A program made the translations under genes and the position numbers. Positions 16,591 through 24,704 of a stretch of 64,000 bases of DNA are shown here, piece after piece. Position 1 is the first letter of the stretch; every line of letters starts with the position of its first letter. Source of the DNA: Rhizobium sp. R634 (lineage in GTDB: Bacteria > Pseudomonadota > Alphaproteobacteria > Rhizobiales > Rhizobiaceae); the NCBI RefSeq assembly GCF_002211305.1, contig NZ_LOKW01000003.1, forward strand, positions 62,001-126,000, written 5' to 3'. The notes under the pieces are model-generated. The model had not been told where the DNA came from. It made no database searches and saw only the letters and a program-made list of their open reading frames with translations.

Positions 16591-17607
16591 ATGCTTGTCC
16601 AGCTTCAGTATCTGCGCGCCATTGCAGCGCTGATGGTCGTCTATTTCCATGCGATATTGCAGCTTGCCAAAGTCAATCCCGCCGTCGATGCCACGGCCTT
16701 TCTCTATGGTGAAACCGGCGTCGACATCTTCTTCGTCCTCAGCGGTTTCGTGATGTGGCTGACGACGAGCGGGCGCGCCATGAGCCCCGTCGATTTCGCC
16801 CGCCGCCGCATCAGACGGATCGTGCCCCTCTATTGGCTGGCGACATTGTTTTCGGCTGTTGTGGCGCTGGTGGCGCCGTCACTCCTGAAGTCGACGGTGT
16901 TCGATCTTCCGCATCTCGTCGCCTCGCTGTTCTTCCTGCCCTGGGCCAATGCCGCCGATCCCGGCACGATCACACCGGTCGTCGTGCCGGGCTGGACGCT
17001 GAATTACGAGATGTTCTTCTATTTCGTGTTTGCGCTCTTGCTGCCGCTTTCGGAAGCACGCCGGATTCCGGCGATGTTTGCCATCTTTGCCGTGATTCTG
17101 ATTGCCTGCCGGCTGCTGCCGGAAACGACGGCCACGCGGTTCTACGGCGAGCCGATCATGCTGGAATTTCTCGCCGGTGTCGTGCTCGGCCGGCTTTACG
17201 GGCAGAAGATCCTCCTGCCGAACCGCTGGGCGTGGGCCGCACTCGCCACCGGCTTTGCGTTCCTCTTCGTCAACGAAGCGCTGATGCCGCCGGAGAGCCG
17301 GTTCTACGCCTGGGGGATCCCGGCGATCTTCATCATCTACGGCGCGGTTTCCATCGACTTTTCCCGGCTGCCGATTCTGGGATGGCTGAATTATCTCGGC
17401 GACTGCTCCTACAGCATCTATATCACCCACGCCTTCACGCTGGCTTTCCTGAGGGTCGTCGCCGACCGCCTGCCGATCGGCATCCTGCAGCAGCCGGTGC
17501 TCTTCGTGATCTTCTCGCTCGTGCTTTCATCGATCGGCGGCGCCATCATCCACGAAATCACCACGCCCCGCCGGAAAGTGGCCGTGGCGGGCCGTCCACC
17601 CGCCTGA
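16591..17607 (+). CDS. Acyltransferase 3 family membrane protein (OafA/ExoZ type)
   Basis: This is a 338-residue protein with about ten membrane helices. The family start is clear: LQYLRAIAALMVVYFH with the catalytic-type His, then TGVDIFFVLSGFVMWL and RRRIRRIVPLYW. Such proteins O-acetylate sugars on the periplasmic face. In this context the target is probably the locally made polysaccharide. It is separated from the polymerase-like gene by the RIME-like repeat, whose end overlaps the likely ribosome binding site. Confidence 0.9.
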   Translation: MLVQLQYLRAIAALMVVYFHAILQLAKVNPAVDATAFLYGETGVDIFFVLSGFVMWLTTSGRAMSPVDFARRRIRRIVPLYWLATLFSAVVALVAPSLLKSTVFDLPHLVASLFFLPWANAADPGTITPVVVPGWTLNYEMFFYFVFALLLPLSEARRIPAMFAIFAVILIACRLLPETTATRFYGEPIMLEFLAGVVLGRLYGQKILLPNRWAWAALATGFAFLFVNEALMPPESRFYAWGIPAIFIIYGAVSIDFSRLPILGWLNYLGDCSYSIYITHAFTLAFLRVVADRLPIGILQQPVLFVIFSLVLSSIGGAIIHEITTPRRKVAVAGRPPA

Positions 17608-17825
17608 CTTTCGCATCGAAGGCGAGAATACGCATGCAGGCGGCGCTGGCGGCACAGTTTTTCGCGCAAGTTCTTCTAAGCTGCAGGCCTGGCAATGAGA
17701 GAACTTGCAGAAACGTGATGGTTTCTCTTGCAATTTGTCGCATGAATGAAAGTGCGCCGACCTATTCGCGGCCGGGGCTTTGATCTAAGCACGGCGGCGG
17801 CCTTCAAGAGGGAAGAGGGAGAGAC

Positions 17826-18710
17826 ATGACAAACTATGTATTGACGGTATCCTGCAAATCGACGCGCGGCATCGTGGCAGCGATTTCGAGCTATCTGGCC
17901 GAGAAGGGCTGCAACATCATCGACAGCTCGCAATTCGACGATCTCGACACCGGCAAGTTTTTCATGCGCGTCAGCTTCATTTCGGAAGAGGGCCTGTCCG
18001 GCTCTGCGATCAGCGCCGATTTTGCCGCAGTCGCCGCGCCCTTCGAGATGGACTACGAATTCCACGACAGCGAGACGCGCATGAAGGTGCTCCTGATGGT
18101 GTCGCGCTTCGGCCATTGTCTCAACGACCTGCTCTATCGCTGGAAGATCGGCGCGCTGCCGATTGACATCGTCGGCGTCGTCTCAAACCATTTCGACTAC
18201 CAGAAGGTCGTGGTCAATCACGACATTCCCTTCCACCACATCAAGGTGACCAAGGAGAACAAGCCGCAGGCCGAAGCCCAGCTCGTCGATCTCGTCAACC
18301 AGACGGGCACCGAGCTCATCGTGCTCGCCCGCTACATGCAGGTTCTCTCCGATCAGCTCTGCAAGCAGATGTCGGGCAAGATCATCAACATCCACCACTC
18401 CTTCCTGCCGTCCTTCAAGGGCGCCAACCCCTACAAGCAGGCCTATCAGCGCGGCGTCAAGCTGATCGGCGCCACCGCCCATTACGTCACCGCCGATCTC
18501 GACGAAGGCCCGATCATCGAGCAGGATACGGCGCGCATCACCCATGCGCAGTCGCCCGACGATTATGTCTCGATCGGCCGCGATGTCGAAAGCCAGGTGC
18601 TGGCCCGGGCCATCCACGCCCATATCCACCACCGCACCTTCATCAACGGCAACCGCACCGTCGTCTTCCCGGCCAGCCCCGGAAGCTATGCCTCCGAACG
18701 CATGGGTTGA
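17826..18710 (+). CDS. purU: Formyltetrahydrofolate deformylase
   Basis: The 294-residue length is that of PurU. It hydrolyses 10-formyltetrahydrofolate to formate and tetrahydrofolate, balancing one-carbon pools and feeding PurT-type purine synthesis. An N-terminal ACT domain (residues 1-85, starting YVLTVSCKSTRGIVAAIS) is followed by a formyltransferase fold with NIHHSFLPSFKGANPY (catalytic Asn and His region) and the last active-site aspartate in YVTADLDEGPIIEQD. A GGGAGAG sequence precedes the ATG. It stands alone. Confidence 0.95.
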   Translation: MTNYVLTVSCKSTRGIVAAISSYLAEKGCNIIDSSQFDDLDTGKFFMRVSFISEEGLSGSAISADFAAVAAPFEMDYEFHDSETRMKVLLMVSRFGHCLNDLLYRWKIGALPIDIVGVVSNHFDYQKVVVNHDIPFHHIKVTKENKPQAEAQLVDLVNQTGTELIVLARYMQVLSDQLCKQMSGKIINIHHSFLPSFKGANPYKQAYQRGVKLIGATAHYVTADLDEGPIIEQDTARITHAQSPDDYVSIGRDVESQVLARAIHAHIHHRTFINGNRTVVFPASPGSYASERMG

Positions 18711-18829
18711 GTGAAGGCAGGGACCTGCATCTCTTTTGTTCGTGGACGGCGATCTGCCGTTGCCTCCCAGCAGTAAGTATTTGATTATCTCGCCAACAGA
18801 TCATCGAATCATGCTGCGGGAGGGGTGCC

Positions 18830-21757
18830 ATGACCGACGAGGTGCTTGTTGATCGCATGGCGCTGCCGCGTCCCGACGTTAGCGTCGCGGACGCGGAAGA
18901 GATCCTCCTTACCCATTACGGCCTCTCCGGCGTGGCTGCCGAGCTCGGCAGCCAGCAGGATCGGAACTACCGCGTCGATACCGCGAGCGGCCGCTACGTC
19001 CTGAAAATCTGCCACGCCGCCTACGAGGCCCGCGAACTCGAAGCGCAGAATGCCGCGATCCATCACCTCAGGAGCAAGGAAAACGCGCCGCGCGTTCCCG
19101 ATGTGATCCCTGCCAGTGACGGGCAGGAGATCGTTGCCATCACGCTGCGCGAGCGGGATTATCAGGTCCGGCTGCTGGAATATCTGGAAGGCCAGGGCCT
19201 GACGGGACTGACATATGTGGCCCCGGCTTCCGTTGCGGCATTGGGCGCGCTCTGCGCGCGGCTGGCGCAGGCGCTTGCCGATTTCAGCCATCCCGGCCTC
19301 GATCGCAGCCTGCAATGGGATCTCCGGCGTGCCGGGCCGGTCGCCGTGCAGCTGCTTTCAGCCATCACCGACAGCGCCGCGCGCGACCGGATCGCCAAGA
19401 CCATGGTGATGGCCGTTCGCCGCATCCAGCCCTTGGCGCCGTCGCTTCGGCTGCAGGCCGTGCATCACGACGTCACCGGCGACAATGTCGTCGGCCATCG
19501 CAACGCCCGCGGCCACACGATTCCCGACGGGGTGATCGATTTCGGCGACATCATCCGCGGCTGGCTGGTCGGCGATCTCGCCGTCACCTGCGCTTCGCTG
19601 CTGCATCAGGCGGACGGCGACCCTTTTCATATCCTGCCCGCCGTCACCGCCTATCAGGCGATCTATCCGCTGAGCGAGGACGAACTGAAGGCGCTGTGGC
19701 CGCTGGTCGTCGCCCGCGCGGTCATTCTGGTCGCAAGCAGCGAGCAGCAGATTTCGCTCGATCCCGACAATGATTATGTCCGCGGCAACCTCGACCATGA
19801 GCGGGCGATCTTCGATACGGCAATGTCGGTTCCCTTCGAACTGATGGAAGCGGCGATCCTCAAGGCGGCGGGCGCCGAGACCGCCGCTCCGCAAGCGTCG
19901 GAATGGCAGCCTCTGCTGCCCGATATCGATCCCGACGGCATCGCCTATGTCGACCTCGGGGTGCAGAGCCCGCATTTTTCGGCCGGCAACTGGCTGAACG
20001 CCGATATGGACTGGCGGCTGCTCGCCCGCGCCGCGACCGAGAACGGCGCAGCCGCAACCCGCTACGGCGAATACCGGCTGTCCCGCGCCGGTTTGAGAAG
20101 CACGAAGGCGGAGGCGACCTGCGCCCTGCATGTCGATATATGCCTTGCCGCCGGAAGCGCGGTTGCCGCCCCCTTTGCCGGCCGTATCGGCTGGAAGGAG
20201 CAGCACCTGACCTTGACCAGCGAAAATATGACGCTGCATCTCGACGGGCTCGACGCTGCGGTCGAGGATGGGGCGGAGGTCGCCGCCGGCGATGCGCTCG
20301 GCGCGGTTTTCGGGGAATCTCCATCGCTCGGCGGGCTGCGTGTCCAGCTCAGCAGCATCGCGGGGCTCGAACCACCGCTCTTTGCCACACCGCGTGAAGC
20401 TGCGGCCTGGTCGGGGCTCTGCCCTTCGCCTTCGCTGCTTCTCGGCAGGGACGCCGATGCGCCGCAGCCGGAAACCGATAAGCTGCTGGCCAGGCGCCAG
20501 GCGCACCTCGCGGGCGCGCAGAAAAACTATTACGCAACACCGCCGCAGATCGAGCGCGGCTGGAAAGAATATCTGTTCGATGTCGAGGGCCGCGCCTATC
20601 TCGACATGGTCAACAACGTCACCATCCTCGGCCATGGCCACCCCAGGCTCTCGGCGGCGATCAATTCCCAGTGGCTGCGGCTGAACACCAATTCACGCTT
20701 TCACTATGCCGCGATCACGGAATTTTCCGAACGTCTCGCCGCCCTTGCGCCGGACGGACTCGACACGGTCTTCCTCGTCAACAGCGGCTCGGAGGCGAAC
20801 GATCTGGCGATCCGGCTGGCGCAGGCCCATAGCGGCGCCCGGGACATGCTCTGCCTGCTCGAAGCCTATCACGGCTGGTCGGCGGCGAGCGATGCCGTCT
20901 CCACCTCGATCGCAGACAATCCGCAAGCTCTGACCACCCGGCCCGACTGGGTGCATGCCGTCGTTTCGCCGAACACCTATCGCGGCGCGTTCCGTGGTCC
21001 CGATACGGCGGCGAGCTATCTGCATGCGATAACGCCGGTGCTGGAGGCGATCGACGCCGGCGGCGAGGGCCTGGCGGGTTTCATCTGCGAATCGGTCTAT
21101 GGCAATGCCGGTGGCATCCCGCTGCCGGACGGTTACCTCAGGGATGTCTATGCGCAGGTGCGCGGCCGCGGCGGGCTTTGCATCGCCGACGAAGTGCAAG
21201 TCGGTTGCGCCAGGCTCGGCCATTATTTCTGGGGCTTCGAGCAGCAGGGGGTGGTGCCCGACATCATCACCATCGCCAAGGGCATCGGCAACGGCCATCC
21301 GCTCGGCGCCGTCATCACCACGCGCGAGATTGCGGAGTCGCTGGAGAAAGAGGGCTCTTTCTTTTCCTCGACCGGCGGCAGCCCGGTCAGCTGCATTGCC
21401 GGCATGACGGTGCTCGACATCATGGCCGAGGAAAAGCTGCAGGAAAACGCCCGAACGGTCGGCGATCATCTGAAGGCGCGGCTTGCCGCGCTGATCGACC
21501 GCCATCCGATCGCCGGCGCCGTCCATGGCATGGGACTTTATCTCGGCCTTGAATTCGTGCGCGACAGAACGACGCTGGAGCCGGCGACGGAAGAAACCGC
21601 AGCGATCTGCGACCGGCTTCTCGAACTCGGCGTGATCATGCAGCCGACGGGCGATCACCAAAATGTGCTGAAGATCAAACCGCCGCTCTGCCTCAGCATC
21701 GAAAACGCGGATTTCTTCGCCGACATGCTGGAAAAGGTGCTCGAAGAAGGCTGGTGA
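18830..21757 (+). CDS. Three-domain fusion: APH-type kinase, degenerate M23 domain, class III aminotransferase (phospho-lyase type)
   Basis: This is a 975-residue protein. Residues about 30-330 are an APH/choline-kinase-like domain with VHHDVTGDNV (Asp214, Asn219) and VIDFGD (Asp237). Residues about 400-540 resemble an M23 peptidase/lysostaphin beta fold (VAAPFAGRIGW) but lack the metal ligands: the usual HLHFQL is GLRVQLS. Residues about 555-975 are a class III PLP enzyme with Lys817 in TIAKGIGNGHPLG. Separate human homologues of the outer domains are hydroxylysine kinase and phospho-lyases for phosphohydroxylysine or phosphoethanolamine. Successive phosphorylation and phosphate elimination on an amino alcohol is therefore likely; substrate unknown. 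Confidence 0.88.
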   Translation: MTDEVLVDRMALPRPDVSVADAEEILLTHYGLSGVAAELGSQQDRNYRVDTASGRYVLKICHAAYEARELEAQNAAIHHLRSKENAPRVPDVIPASDGQEIVAITLRERDYQVRLLEYLEGQGLTGLTYVAPASVAALGALCARLAQALADFSHPGLDRSLQWDLRRAGPVAVQLLSAITDSAARDRIAKTMVMAVRRIQPLAPSLRLQAVHHDVTGDNVVGHRNARGHTIPDGVIDFGDIIRGWLVGDLAVTCASLLHQADGDPFHILPAVTAYQAIYPLSEDELKALWPLVVARAVILVASSEQQISLDPDNDYVRGNLDHERAIFDTAMSVPFELMEAAILKAAGAETAAPQASEWQPLLPDIDPDGIAYVDLGVQSPHFSAGNWLNADMDWRLLARAATENGAAATRYGEYRLSRAGLRSTKAEATCALHVDICLAAGSAVAAPFAGRIGWKEQHLTLTSENMTLHLDGLDAAVEDGAEVAAGDALGAVFGESPSLGGLRVQLSSIAGLEPPLFATPREAAAWSGLCPSPSLLLGRDADAPQPETDKLLARRQAHLAGAQKNYYATPPQIERGWKEYLFDVEGRAYLDMVNNVTILGHGHPRLSAAINSQWLRLNTNSRFHYAAITEFSERLAALAPDGLDTVFLVNSGSEANDLAIRLAQAHSGARDMLCLLEAYHGWSAASDAVSTSIADNPQALTTRPDWVHAVVSPNTYRGAFRGPDTAASYLHAITPVLEAIDAGGEGLAGFICESVYGNAGGIPLPDGYLRDVYAQVRGRGGLCIADEVQVGCARLGHYFWGFEQQGVVPDIITIAKGIGNGHPLGAVITTREIAESLEKEGSFFSSTGGSPVSCIAGMTVLDIMAEEKLQENARTVGDHLKARLAALIDRHPIAGAVHGMGLYLGLEFVRDRTTLEPATEETAAICDRLLELGVIMQPTGDHQNVLKIKPPLCLSIENADFFADMLEKVLEEGW

Positions 21758-22276
21758 CACAGGGTTTTCAGCGTTAACCAAATCGGTCATTTCGCGGCAC
21801 TTCGATTTTTAATGATGCGGCCCATTGCCTGAATCGGACGGGCTTCCTATGTCTGCTGCGATGATCGATCGATTGCGATTCTGTCACGCGAATTTTACGA
21901 AGAGCTGATATGTTTCTTTCCGTAAGTTCAGATAGTGCGGAATTAATTTTTTCGGATCGTCGATATTTTGACACGTTTCGGAATATGTTTCCGACAGGCT
22001 ATCGGGTAATCTCTACTAAGTTAGTAGATATTGAAGACAGCCTTCACCGGTCCCGGGTCATGCCGGGGCCTAGCAAGCGCAACGCCAACACAAGGAACGA
22101 GACATGATAGACATCGATATTCTCGCCACTGTCCTTGGGCGATCCGTGCTTGGCAATGACCGTCCGGGCGCCCTCTCCCGCCCGAACTGTCGAATGTGAC
22201 GTTCGTCCTCCTTTCAACGGTACCAGACAAGTCAATTCGCCATGGCTGCGCATTTCGCGCGGCAGGAGTTCTATCT
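21758..22276. other. 519-base gap with two dyads, no convincing gene
   Basis: The left part (21780-22030) is AT-rich. It contains TTGACA near 21968, the dyad CGGAA-TATGT-TTCCG (21979-21993) and the perfect dyad TCTACTAA-G-TTAGTAGA (22012-22028). The rest (22030-22276) has no recognisable coding frame. The dyads may be operators for the small gene that follows. Confidence 0.4.
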
Positions 22277-22471
22277 ATGAAGAAGCAAGTTATCGAATAT
22301 GCAGGCGTCCCCGTCGGGATCGTCATTCCGGATGAAGACCGGCTGAAGTTCATCGCCGTGAAATTCCACGTGCACGACCTCGACGAACAGCGGTTCGGCT
22401 CGCCCGATGAGGTGCGGCTGGCGATTCACGACCTGATGACCCGCCGTCATCCGAAGCCGCTTCATGCCTGA
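22277..22471 (+). CDS. Small protein of unknown function
   Basis: This is a 64-residue acidic-to-neutral protein. The ATG is preceded by GGCAGGAG at a spacing of eight and the gene is followed by a strong terminator at 22513-22547, so it forms its own transcription unit. The sequence reads as beta strands (VIEYAGVPVGIVIPDEDRL, then KFIAVKFHVHDLD) followed by a helix (SPDEVRLAIHDLMTRRH). Family not recognised. Confidence 0.6.
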   Translation: MKKQVIEYAGVPVGIVIPDEDRLKFIAVKFHVHDLDEQRFGSPDEVRLAIHDLMTRRHPKPLHA

Positions 22472-22512
22472 CGGCATGCGGCCGCCGCCGACTGTCGCGG
22501 CTTTTCCGATGT

Positions 22513-22547
22513 GACCGGTCCTGCCACAGGGGCCGGTCTTGTTTTTT
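22513..22547 (+). terminator. Rho-independent terminator
   Basis: The stem GACCGG.CCTG pairs with CAGG..CCGGTC around a short loop and is followed by TTGTTTTTT. It lies 40 bases after the small gene at 22277-22471 and in the correct orientation. Confidence 0.8.
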
Positions 22548-22597
22548 GAGGGCAATTGCAGTCCTATCGGCCGGATCAGCGCCACTAGGATCAGCCC

Positions 22598-23593
22598 TTG
22601 CCCGATCTTCTCAATCTGCTCACGGACATCGAAGGTGTTTCCGTCGGCCATGCGACCGACCTTGCGCTCGGTTCCGGCGTCACGGTTATCGTCTTCGACG
22701 AACCGGCCGTCGCATCCGGCACGGTGCTCGGGGGCGCGCCCGGCGGGCGCGACACGAGCCTGCTCGACCCATCCATGACCGTCAGCGCCGTCGATGCCTT
22801 CGTGCTTTCGGGCGGCTCCGCCTTCGGGCTGGATGCCGCAGGCGGCGTGCAATCCGGCTTGCGCGAAGCCGGCCGCGGTTTTGCAGTCGGGCCGGTCAGG
22901 ATCCCGATCGTGCCGCAGGCGATCCTGATGGACCTGCTGAACGGCAGCAATAAGGATTGGGGCCTTCACGCCCCCTATCGCGACATGGGCTATGCGGCAT
23001 TGAAGGCGGCCGCCAAGGGCGCATTCGCGCTCGGCACCGCCGGCGCCGGCACCGGGGCCACGACGGCAACCTTCAAGGGCGGGCTCGGCTCGGCAAGCGC
23101 CGTCAGCAGCGCCGGGCATCGTGTGGCAGCGATCGTCGCCGTCAATGCGCTCGGTTCGGCAACGATCGGCGACGGACCGCATTTCTGGGCGGCGCCCTTC
23201 GAAAAGAACGGCGAATTCGGCGGCCTCGGCATGCCTGCAGCAGTCGACCATCGGATGCGGCTCAAAGGGATGAGTGCGCCCGCGACGACGATCGGCGCGG
23301 TGGTGACCGACGCACAGCTGACCAAGGCCGAAGCGCATCGGCTTTCGCTCGCCGGCCATGACGGCCTTGCCCGGGCGCTGCTGCCAGCGCACCTGCCGCT
23401 TGACGGCGACACGGTCTTTGCCGCGTCGACGGCCAGGCACCGGAGAGACGATATGGCAAGTCTGATGGAGCTTTGTCATCTTGCCGCTGTCGTCATGGCG
23501 CGGGCGGTCGCCCGCGGCGTCTATGAGGCAGTCGCCCTTGCCGCCGAAGGCGCGCAAAAGGCATGGCGCGACCGCTACCCGAACGCCGGTTGA
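22598..23593 (+). CDS. P1 family peptidase (DmpA/BapA-type aminopeptidase)
   Basis: This is a 331-residue protein with a TTG start and AGGA seven bases upstream. It has the Ntn-hydrolase layout of family P1: GVSVGHATD near the start, VLGGAPGGRDTSLLDP, VLSGGSAFGLDAAGGV and the autocleavage site VNALGSATIG with Gly186-Ser187, so Ser187 would become the N-terminal nucleophile. Members release N-terminal residues from D-amino, beta or ordinary short peptides. It is followed by a LysR regulator and a peptide-type importer, which suggests linked uptake and cleavage of small peptides or amides. Confidence 0.88.
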   Translation: MPDLLNLLTDIEGVSVGHATDLALGSGVTVIVFDEPAVASGTVLGGAPGGRDTSLLDPSMTVSAVDAFVLSGGSAFGLDAAGGVQSGLREAGRGFAVGPVRIPIVPQAILMDLLNGSNKDWGLHAPYRDMGYAALKAAAKGAFALGTAGAGTGATTATFKGGLGSASAVSSAGHRVAAIVAVNALGSATIGDGPHFWAAPFEKNGEFGGLGMPAAVDHRMRLKGMSAPATTIGAVVTDAQLTKAEAHRLSLAGHDGLARALLPAHLPLDGDTVFAASTARHRRDDMASLMELCHLAAVVMARAVARGVYEAVALAAEGAQKAWRDRYPNAG

Positions 23594-23644
23594 TTGGATA
23601 GGGTCGCACCTGGAACAAAAAGGCCGAATGGCGGAGAGACGTGA

Positions 23645-24565
23645 ATGCAGATCCGGGCGCTGATGTATTTCGACGAGTTGGTCAGGACCAATTCGATGCG
23701 CCAGGCCGCCGAGAACCTCAACGTCGCGCCGACGGCGATCAGCCGGCAGATCGAAAATCTGGAATCTCATTTCGGCGCGCCGCTCGTCGAGCGCAGCTCG
23801 CGCGGCGTCAAGCTGACGGCCGCCGGTGAGCTGCTTGCCGCACGGGCCGGGCGGACGCTGCGCGAACTCGATCACGTCCAGCAGCTGATCGAAGATCTGA
23901 AGGGGCTGCAACACGGCCATGTCAGCATCTATGCCAATGGCGCCACCGTCACCAATCTGCTGGCGCCGGCGCTTGCCGAATTCAGCCTGCAATATCCAAA
24001 GCTGCGCTTCAAGGTGACGATCACCAGCGCACGGCAGGCGGTCGACGCCGTCAGCAGCGCCGAGGCGGATATCGCCGTGACGCTGTTTGCGCCCGTCATG
24101 TCGGGCACCAAGATCCGGCTGCGTTCCGAGATCGCCTATGATCTGATCGTCACGCCACAGCATCCGGCCGCCGCGCAAGTCGATATCAGCCTGAGAAAGC
24201 TTGCAGACTACCCGTTGGCGCTGCCCGAGCATTCCTTCGGCTTCCGCCAGGCCTTCGATGCGCTGGTCGAAAAGGAGGGGCTGGACCTCGATCCCGTCTT
24301 CGTCACGAGCTCGATCGAGATGCTAAAGGAGCTCGTGCTCAGCGGCGCCGCCGTCACGTTGCTGCCGGCGCTTGCCGTTCGCCGCGAAATCGAAGCCGGC
24401 CAGCTGCGTGCCATCCCGCTTGCCGGCAAGACCGGCATCCGCACCCATGTCGATCTCTGCGTCGCGCCGGACCGGCAACTGTCTTTCGCGGTGGCAACAC
24501 TGGTCGATTTCATCGAAGATTTCATGCGCGACCGTACGGGCCGCCGGTTGCAGACCAAAGCCTAG
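23645..24565 (+). CDS. LysR family transcriptional regulator
   Basis: The 306-residue length is normal for the family. Residues 1-60 form the winged HTH (MRQAAENLNVAPTAISRQIE, then NLESHFGAPLVERSS). A periplasmic-binding-protein-like effector domain follows, with the typical LVLSGAAVTLLPALAVRREI. It lies 51 bases after the P1 peptidase gene and upstream of the binding-protein gene, so it probably controls this locus. A dyad at 24597-24617 is a candidate binding site. Confidence 0.93.
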   Translation: MQIRALMYFDELVRTNSMRQAAENLNVAPTAISRQIENLESHFGAPLVERSSRGVKLTAAGELLAARAGRTLRELDHVQQLIEDLKGLQHGHVSIYANGATVTNLLAPALAEFSLQYPKLRFKVTITSARQAVDAVSSAEADIAVTLFAPVMSGTKIRLRSEIAYDLIVTPQHPAAAQVDISLRKLADYPLALPEHSFGFRQAFDALVEKEGLDLDPVFVTSSIEMLKELVLSGAAVTLLPALAVRREIEAGQLRAIPLAGKTGIRTHVDLCVAPDRQLSFAVATLVDFIEDFMRDRTGRRLQTKA

Positions 24566-24596
24566 CGCCTGCCCTTGCATTTTCGGCGGATTTGCG

Positions 24597-24617
24597 GTGT
24601 AGCTTTTTTAGCTACAC
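24597..24617. promoter_or_regulatory. Dyad between the LysR gene and the binding-protein gene
   Basis: GTGTAGCT (24597-24604) and AGCTACAC (24610-24617) form a perfect 8-bp inverted repeat around TTTTT. The spacing fits a LysR-type T-N11-A box, and it also could form a weak hairpin. It lies about 90 bases before the binding-protein start. Confidence 0.5.
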
Positions 24618-24704
24618 GGAGCGCAGAAAATTATCATAATGTGTGCACGTCGTAGCCGCAGCCTATTGATGAAGGCCTTCGCCCGTGCGCGGCCAGACAG
24701 GAAT

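Noticed and set aside
22271..24232. Open frame of about 650 codons on the minus strand across the P1 peptidase and LysR genes
   Set aside because: It covers three clear plus-strand features including a terminator and shows no known motif; it is a shadow frame.
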